DNA of 64,000 bases from Medicago truncatula (lineage: Eukaryota; Streptophyta; Magnoliopsida; Fabales; Fabaceae): contig NC_053045.1 of assembly GCF_003473485.1 (NCBI RefSeq), forward strand, positions 44,620,494 through 44,684,493, given 5' to 3'. Both the position numbers and the translations under genes were made by a program. The notes below the pieces were generated by a model that searched no databases, had not been told where the DNA came from, and saw only the letters and a list, made by a program, of their open reading frames with translations. Shown here one piece after another: positions 57,813 to 64,000 of this stretch. The first letter of the stretch is position 1, and each line of letters begins with the position of its first letter.

Positions 57813-59951
57813 GGGGTTTTTCTAACTTGTGCAGGATTGCACAGGATAAGGGGTATTTAATGCTCCACTTTTATAGGTTTTTACACATCCTATTAATGAC
57901 TTCACTTTCTTGAAAATTGATTTCCTTCTCTCCTTTCACGCTTTATTCTTCTTTCTTTTTTCAGTGTTATTTTTTCCTTCTCTCATTTCTCCTCTGTTAA
58001 CATTTTTTTTATTCTTGTTCCTTTTTTTTTCACGTTTTATTTTTTCCTTCTTCTCTATTTACACACTTACGAGTCTTCTTCTTTGAAACAAATTTTTTTC
58101 ACATCAAACTCACTCCCATAACACATGCTCCATGCAAAATCATCAATATTCCATGTAAAAATTGATTAAGATTCGGCTTATGCTACGGTGTTCAAAACTA
58201 CAGTGTTTCAATGATTGCGTTTAAAATGACGGTGTTTAAATTGACGGCATTTAAAACGACGGTGTTCAAAACTACGGTGTTCAAATTGATAACAATATAA
58301 CCAAATTTAAAATAACGGTGTTCAAATTGACAATAGAACCAAAACTCAAAATGACGGTGTTCAAAATAACAGCAAAAAAAATCATCCAAGACTGCTAAAA
58401 CATACTCAGCCTGCAGTAACCAATATAACACGAAAAATAATAATTCCAAGACTACTAAAACATACTCAGCCTGATACTAAGAAGACTTTAGATAAAAAAC
58501 AGGATTCAAATTTTGTTGTGCTTGATCTTCATTCTTCCTCTTCTTGGTGATTGTTGGCTGAACATAACTTTCTTTGTCCGGACAAGTTGTAACATTGTGC
58601 CCCATTCTCTTGCAAAAAGTACATCTTCTTGCTCTCTTTGACAATTCCATTCCTCCTTTTGATCGTTTTGTTTTGGGACGACCTTTTGTATTAGACCTTG
58701 GCGGATTTTTAATTAAGTCTACTGTATTCTCCACATTCTCAATAGGTTCTCCTTCACTAAGCATCATATTTACTTCAACCGGTCTTTGAAATTCATCACG
58801 ACACCAACGTAATGGCAAGTAACTTGTTGGAATCTCAAAACAATCTTTATGAAGGAATATTGTCAATACATGACGACAAAGAATACCCCAAAACTCAAAG
58901 TGCTTGCAACTACAACCAACCACATCACCATCCCATAAGACTTTATGCTTTTGTGAATGTTGCTCCTTGCAATATTTCACAGTAAATTCTACATGATTTT
59001 CTTCACAAATCTTGTATTGAGTTGCCCTCTCAAACTCCTGAAACTTCTTGAAAGCATATTTTGTGAAAATATTGTAAACTTGCTCCTCTAAAGGGAATAA
59101 AGATCGAAGTGATGATCCCCTGTATGTATCCAACATGGTATGATGTTATTGTTTTTGTCCAATGTCTTCAATGGCAAGATCAACCTAAAATTTAGAATAA
59201 ATTTATAGTCAAATCTACATCACAAAACATTAACAAGATGGCTAAACTAAATTATCATACATATTCTTACTTGTTTGAAAAGTTGAGTTAAACATGAACG
59301 AGATGAAGTAAAGCGTTTTAGGAATCCATTTATGTATGAAAAGTTGTGTTAAACATGTAAGAATTTACTTATGGGTTCTTTTTCACTTGCCATAATAATT
59401 GTATTAACTTTTTTTGAAACAACATATTATAAGGGAACAAGCTGATAAAAGAAACTACAACAATGGAAAAAGAACAAAAACAGAAAAAGGGAACAACAAA
59501 ACAAAACCGAAACAGTAATGGGTATAAATGAAGAACAATTGAAACAAAGAACAAGAACAATGAAGAAGAAGAAAAAACGTGAAATAAAAAAAAAAATGAT
59601 TAAGGAATTAACTCACTCAGGTACAACAACCATATGAGTATAAATGGGTTGTTCTTTTTCACTTGCCATATCCTTGCATAAAGTCCTTCAAAGCATAAGA
59701 AGAAAGTGACGTGAGAGCATAATAAGTTTTAGTTTTGGTGTGTTTTAGTGGCAGTGGAGAGAAGAAACAAGAATAAAACCTGAAAAGGTGAGGAGGAAGA
59801 AAAATAAAACGTGAAAAATAATTTCAAAGGAGAGAAGGAAGAAAAATCAATTTTCAAAAAAGTAGGGTCATTAATAAGATGTGGAGAACCCTATAAAAAT
59901 GGAGCATTAAATAACCCTTATCCTGTGCAATCTTGCACAAGTTAGAAAAAC
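57813..59951 (-). mobile_element. Internally deleted FAR1-type MULE with long TIRs
   Basis: The terminal inverted repeats extend about 140-150 bp. Left: GGTTTTTCTAACTTGTGCAG then 'gattgcacaggataagggg'. Right: its complement with few mismatches. CTTTATATGAA, 11 bp, is duplicated on both sides (57802-57812 and 59952-59962), within the 9-11 bp usual for Mutator-like elements. Inside is a FAR1/SWIM C-terminal frame (58477-59136). A possible 5' exon has its ATG at 59669. The DNA-binding and transposase core are missing. 58180-58370 is a degenerate 'acggtgttcaaa' minisatellite. Confidence 0.9.
58477..59136 (-). CDS. FAR1-related SWIM zinc-finger protein, C-terminal part only (element-borne)
   Basis: An open frame of 219 residues matches the C-terminal third of FAR1/FHY3-family MULE transposases. 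It has a SWIM finger CSCKHFEFWGILCRH (C75, C77, C87, H89), the linker segment CFEIPTSYLPLRWCRDEF, a basic stretch, and a CCHC knuckle (C172, C175, H180, C185). The FAR1 DNA-binding domain and the MULE catalytic domain are absent. Just upstream, minus-strand sequence reads VDLAIEDIGQKQ then a stop, so the frame is unlikely to extend. At 59669 an ATG opens MASEKEQPIYTHMVVVPE before a donor-like gtgagt, and a second MASEKEP start lies at 59393. The frame is probably a remnant of the transposase gene rather than a host gene. Confidence 0.6.
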   Translation of the reverse strand: MLDTYRGSSLRSLFPLEEQVYNIFTKYAFKKFQEFERATQYKICEENHVEFTVKYCKEQHSQKHKVLWDGDVVGCSCKHFEFWGILCRHVLTIFLHKDCFEIPTSYLPLRWCRDEFQRPVEVNMMLSEGEPIENVENTVDLIKNPPRSNTKGRPKTKRSKGGMELSKRARRCTFCKRMGHNVTTCPDKESYVQPTITKKRKNEDQAQQNLNPVFYLKSS

Positions 59952-59962
59952 CTTTATATGAA

Positions 59963-60353
59963 ATCTATTTTTAAAGCATAGGATTCAATAAAAAGAATGA
60001 GCGTAAAAGGTTAGAAAAAAAAAACTTCATAACACTCTTTAAAGTTTAATATGTTAACCTTTTTACACTCTCTCAATCATCATTGTATACGAATCACAGA
60101 GAAATACTTGGATTATCTCCAATAGTGTAGCAAATTCTTTTACCTGTAAAAAAGCTACTGTCGGAGGTGGTACTGTTATAGTAAAATGCTATTATATTAT
60201 TAATTTTTCTGTAAAAAAATGTTATTATAGTAAAAACGTTAAAATGAAAATTGTTGCACTGTACTGTGGGAGAAGAACCAACGGAGAATCATAACTCATA
60301 GGAACTAGGAAGGTTGTTTTAATTCCTCCAAGTTCAATTGTTTATGCTCTTAC
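59963..60353. other. Short spacer
   Basis: AT-rich. A small repeated 'tgctattatagtaaaa/ctgttatagtaaaatgc' patch lies near 60170-60240. No gene. Confidence 0.5.
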
Positions 60354-61263
60354 GGTGTGTTTGGTAGAGGTGAAATTGTAGAGAGAGATGCAAGCGAGAG
60401 AGAAATAGGAGAGAGATGCAGAATCTTTTATGTTTGGTTGAGGAGAGAAATACAAGAGAGTGAGAGAAGAAAGATCAAAAAGCTACTTTTTCTAATCTCT
60501 CCTCCTATGCGAAGAAAGTCTCAGAAGTGGCCCCATTTTTTTTGTGTTTCGAAAATACCCTTGCCTCTAACACGCCAAAACATTGTAAAATCACTTTTTT
60601 GTTATTGTGTTAGTGTGGCTGCTTCAGCTTCATGTCCCTATTCAATCTCTGATACTGTTCCGACGCCGTCTCTGACTCTGACCCTGTTGAGGCTTGTGGC
60701 TCCGGTGAGAATATTCTGTTTTGCTGCATATGTTGCTATCTGCTTTGCTGCATACGTTGTTTCTGCTTTGCTGCATCCACCATCATTTCAAAGAAGAAGC
60801 TCATATGTTGCTATTTGTGAATTGGATAGTCATATTATGGTAGGAAGGTTTTGATTTTTTTGATGAATAAGTTTTTTTTTTGGTGAAGAGGTGGGAAGGT
60901 TTGGTATGTGTGTTTTAGTTTGATTTTAATTTGTTTTCTTCATATAACATTTTTTTCGTAAAATGATATCAATGTTACTATTTAAATTTTAATTTTTTTT
61001 TATCTTATGTTTGAATAATTAAAATTTACAACTACAGTAACGTACAATTGTTTAAAATTTGTGATGTGTTATTAATTATCTCACAGTGTCATTTGCAAAG
61101 TAATATTAATTTTTTCTTTCTACTTTTTTATCTCTTTCTCTTCTATTTCTCTTCTACCAAACGACCCCTTAAATCTACTCTATTTCTCTTTTATCTCTCT
61201 CTTCTTATAAACTATCTCACCTATTTCTCTCTTCTTAATTTCTCTTCACAACCAAACAAAGCC
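60354..61263. mobile_element. hAT-like non-autonomous TIR element, about 910 bp
   Basis: The left end GGTGTGTTTGGTAGAGGTGA and its purine-rich continuation ('gagagagatgcaagcgagagagaaatagg') are mirrored on the right by 'cctatttctctcttcttaatttctcttcacaaccaaacaaagcc'. A second inner pair (near 60435 and 61158) suggests nested or duplicated ends. The 165-codon frame inside (60357-60854) starts in the TIR and matches nothing I know. A thrice-repeated 'tgctttgctgcata' unit lies at about 60719-60780. Confidence 0.6.
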
Positions 61264-61608
61264 TTAGGGATGCAACAACCAAGAGAGAGTCGACACTTGC
61301 CCACAGTGATTTTTTTGAAGGGGTTGTCTGCACAACGTTATACTTATTTATGTTTTTATTCTCTTACTATCTTTATTTTTTTTATCCCAAAAAAGAATGG
61401 TTGTTTTAAAAATTATTTTGCAAATATCATATCATTCCTAATTTCAGAATCAATGATTGTGTCCTCAATTGTGGGATTTTCCAAACAAAATAAAAAATGA
61501 ATGTGTCTTCAATAATGGGTGTCAAACCTTCATGAAGTATACCAACAAGATGATCATACTTGAGATTTGTAGTGTTGCGAAGTATGAGTTAGATGTCTTA
61601 TATTTTAA

Positions 61609-62095
61609 GGTTAAATATATTTTTGTCTATAAATATTTTAATTTTTTGTTTATCCTCATAAAATATTTGTTCAACTTTTATCCTTCAAAAAAAAAAATTC
61701 TTTAAAAATTTTCCGTCTACACTTTTAGTCCTTACTTTTAAATCGGGTCATGAGTACCCTTCAGATTTTTAAGGTATGAGAATCACTTATAAAAAAAATT
61801 AGATTTCTTTTAACAAAGTATGCATTAAATAAGAATTTTTAATTGTCAAAAATATAAAAATTCATATTTAATTCACACATTGTTAAAAAAAAATCTAAAT
61901 TTTTTCAAGAGAGAATTTCATAATGCACTAGACATGATTGCGGAAAAAGATTAAAAAATATGAACGATACACATAAGTTGACTTAAAAGCATGGATAAAA
62001 AGTGGTGATGAAAAATTTTCAAGGGGTTAAAGGTTGATGAAATTTTTTAAATGGACAGTTGATATACTTATAAAAACCAAAAATATATTTAACCC
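61609..62095. mobile_element. Mutator-type MITE, diverged copy
   Basis: The ends GGTTAAATATATTTTTGTCT and 'aaaaatatatttaaccc' plus the interior layout ('ttagatttcttttaacaaa...' against 'tttgttaaaaaaaaatctaaatt') match the 4223-4722 element. The flanks show only an imperfect duplication (TATTTTAA against TATTTTTA), so it is older. Confidence 0.7.
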
Positions 62096-62171
62096 TATTT
62101 TTATAAATTATATGAATAAATTGATAATCAAATGGATAAAGTCTTCAATATAATGCTCATCAACGAACAAC

Positions 62172-62405
62172 ATGTATATTCGTATTATTCATCGCGGGGA
62201 GGGGGATAGAGGGCATTACAACATATTCTCCCTCGCCTCCTGCTCCGGTGTTGGCATGTTAGGAGCAACCCGGGATAGAAGCAGATGGATGCTTGGGTCC
62301 AAGGTTGTCACGGTCTTAGGCGGGATCATCAGAACCATCGCCATCATCCTAGGTGGGATCAAATGGGCGAGGAAATGGGCTAAGAGAAGAAATGAGGGAG
62401 TCTGA
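62172..62405 (+). other. GC-richer patch with a 77-codon open frame, unknown
   Basis: About 62185-62400 is clearly less AT-rich than its surroundings. It carries a frame whose second half is hydrophobic then basic (VVTVLGGIIRTIAIILGGIK, then WARKWAKRR), so a short membrane-like segment is possible. I recognise no family. It could equally be a fragment of a mobile element. No upstream promoter or splice sites were identified. Confidence 0.25.
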
Positions 62406-63647
62406 TGGTTTTTTTTTTAGTTTATTTTATACTTTTGTCAAAACAAAAAAATATATTGTATCTATATCATACAATATAATAAAACAGAGGAACAAGAATC
62501 TCTTGTTGTTTTTTAGACCCCGTATTAGACCTCGTATTTTTGTCTTTGAAAATATTTTTCGTACGTCAAATTTTGTAAACTTGTTCATTCGAAGTTCAAA
62601 TGGTATGCAAATGAGGAGTCATTACTCATGTTGTAAGTTTGATTTCAATGCTAGCTATTTTATTGGTTATTTGAAATTTAAATTCTTTTTGCGTTCAGAT
62701 TCCTATCAATCGAATTCGATATCGGTTGTTCTAATTATATTAAGATAAGTAGTGTGTAATCAAAATTTGTAAAAATAAAAAACTAATTTATATTTGTATC
62801 ATTTCAATATTATTTTGTTATTTTATGATATCTAATAATTTAAATAATATATATTAAATATTATTTTCAACAAGCACACGCGCGAGCACACATGTATATA
62901 AGCAAATTATCTACATAGCTGATTTTTTCAATTTTTCTCAATAACAAATTTTAGATGTTTTTTTTTCTCCATGTTTTAGCTCAAACATAAGGCGGTCCAA
63001 ATCCAAAGATATTTATTACTACAATATTGAAAATAATTTTGAACGAAAGTAAAAAGTAGACATGACTTTTCCTAAGAATGAAGTGTGAACTTTTAAGTGA
63101 CTTTCAAGCAGTAGTTTGCTTGTGTAGGGTTAAAATGTCATATTTGCTTATTCTATTATTTTTCTGTTTTTATTTTTATTTTTATCGATATATGTTAGTA
63201 GTTATTTTTTTGAGGAGATTTTTCTTTGATGTAATTTCTTTATGTTCTAACGGAATCTATTGCACTACTCCCTTAGAGACTTTTCTTAATTTAAGCATTT
63301 CCTTTTACTTCACATTGTGCAATCCTAATGGTTAAAAATTCTGAGAGCCACATTCATTTGAGGTCTAGGATAATAAGATAAGGGTTCAGAAAACTGGATT
63401 CCACACAAAATTCATTTTTGGCTAAAAATATATAAAATGGAAAAAAAACATTAGACATATATGTCAATTTATTGGTGTATCCTATTCTCAATTATATTTT
63501 ATCCATTCATTATATTTTTCTGTTTATATTCTTTTGCACCCTCTCATTTCTTGTCCTGTTTTTTCACACCCCATAATATAATATACTATAACCATTCAAC
63601 TTCAGCACACACTGCTTCTTCCTCAGTCTCTCAAGTAATCCATAGAA
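62406..63647. other. Gene-free stretch and upstream region of the malate dehydrogenase gene
   Basis: AT-rich with no additional gene recognised. The final ~100 bp before the ATG contains 'ataatataatatactataacc', a possible weak TATA region, followed by a C/T-rich leader. Confidence 0.45.
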
Positions 63648-63719
63648 ATGGAAGCACATGCAGGAGCCAACCAAAGGATTGCAAGAATCTCTGCTCATCT
63701 TCACCCTTCAAATTTCCAG
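63648..63719 (+). CDS. Malate dehydrogenase, glyoxysomal/peroxisomal: first exon only
   Basis: The 24-residue first exon starts MEAHAGANQRIARISAHL and ends at a donor, TTCCAG|gttttt. It closely resembles the N-terminus of plant glyoxysomal NAD-malate dehydrogenase. It contains a PTS2 peroxisome-import nonapeptide, R-I-x5-H-L (Arg10, Ile11, His17, Leu18). The enzyme reoxidises NADH for beta-oxidation and serves the glyoxylate cycle. The rest of the gene lies beyond the window, which ends inside intron 1. The call rests on this one exon, so it is good but not final. Confidence 0.75.
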
Positions 63720-64000
63720 GTTTTTTTTTTTCTTCCTTTGGTTTCCTTCAGCTAACGTAGCTAGAAAGTTCAATGATATTGGTTTGTATTACTTGCATGA
63801 TAAACTTGAGTTTTCACTGTTGCCAAATATTGTTTTTTTTCTTCTTACAGGCAAATGTTAGTAATTAATTGTTGCCAATTATTATTGATTAATAGTGTGT
63901 ATAAGGTTTTAAATTTTGCGAATTCGCATAGAAAATCTTGATATTATGGATAATCACGGTCTAAATTAGGGCAGCGTTGCGGTTGCAGAGACATCAAAAC
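63720..64000 (+). other. Intron 1 of the malate dehydrogenase gene, truncated by the window edge
   Basis: The last ~100 bp ('tttgcgaattcgcatagaaaatc...gcggttgcagagacatcaaaa') resemble stretches in BCAT copy 2 introns (about 16250-16330 and 16780-16960), which carry similar 'gcggttgtag/cagagacctcaaaa' phrases. They probably belong to one MITE family. Confidence 0.5.

Noticed and set aside
60357-60854. 165-codon open frame
   Set aside because: It begins within the terminal inverted repeat of a transposable element, has a low-complexity start, and resembles no known protein.

Overview
This is a plant nuclear segment. It is AT-rich, its genes carry many GT..AG introns, and transposable elements fill the space between them. 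The repeat families and the protein sequences look papilionoid-legume, most like Medicago. That placement is my inference from familiarity; no search was run.

Layout. 1-5.1 kb: gene-free, with fragments resembling plant replication protein A OB-fold genes and several MITEs. 5.3-9.5 kb and 15.9-18.4 kb: two head-to-tail copies of a cytosolic-type branched-chain amino acid aminotransferase, with nine coding exons of identical lengths. 18.7-20.9 kb: a decayed LINE on the minus strand. 23.0-27.7 kb: a CNNM/DUF21 plus CBS membrane protein. 28.4-31.5 kb: three inverted-repeat elements. 32.0-36.9 kb: chloroplast L,L-diaminopimelate aminotransferase (lysine synthesis). 38.5-40.2 kb (minus): a MUSTANG-type domesticated Mutator transposase with a long 5'UTR intron. 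42.6-44.1 kb: a non-autonomous Helitron. 45.9-49.6 kb (minus): squalene epoxidase (sterol and triterpene synthesis). 50.5-57.8 kb: gene-free, with Stowaway-like MITEs, two opposed SINEs and a solo LTR sitting in a LINE RNase H relic. 57.8-60.0 kb: an internally deleted FAR1-type MULE with long TIRs and an 11-bp target duplication. 60.4-62.1 kb: two more TIR elements. 63.65 kb to the end: first exon of a PTS2-carrying glyoxysomal/peroxisomal malate dehydrogenase that runs off the window.

The host genes are ordinary dispersed plant metabolism genes rather than a cluster. BCAT and DapL are both PLP-dependent amino-acid aminotransferases, but of different folds and pathways, so I read their proximity as chance. 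No rRNA, tRNA, CRISPR or operon-like structure was seen. I found no convincing previously undescribed system. The most informative items are the exon-for-exon duplicated BCAT pair, the domesticated transposase lacking its first expected catalytic aspartate, and a set of mobile elements whose exact ends and target duplications can be read directly. Exon coordinates come from reading splice sites and frame by eye.
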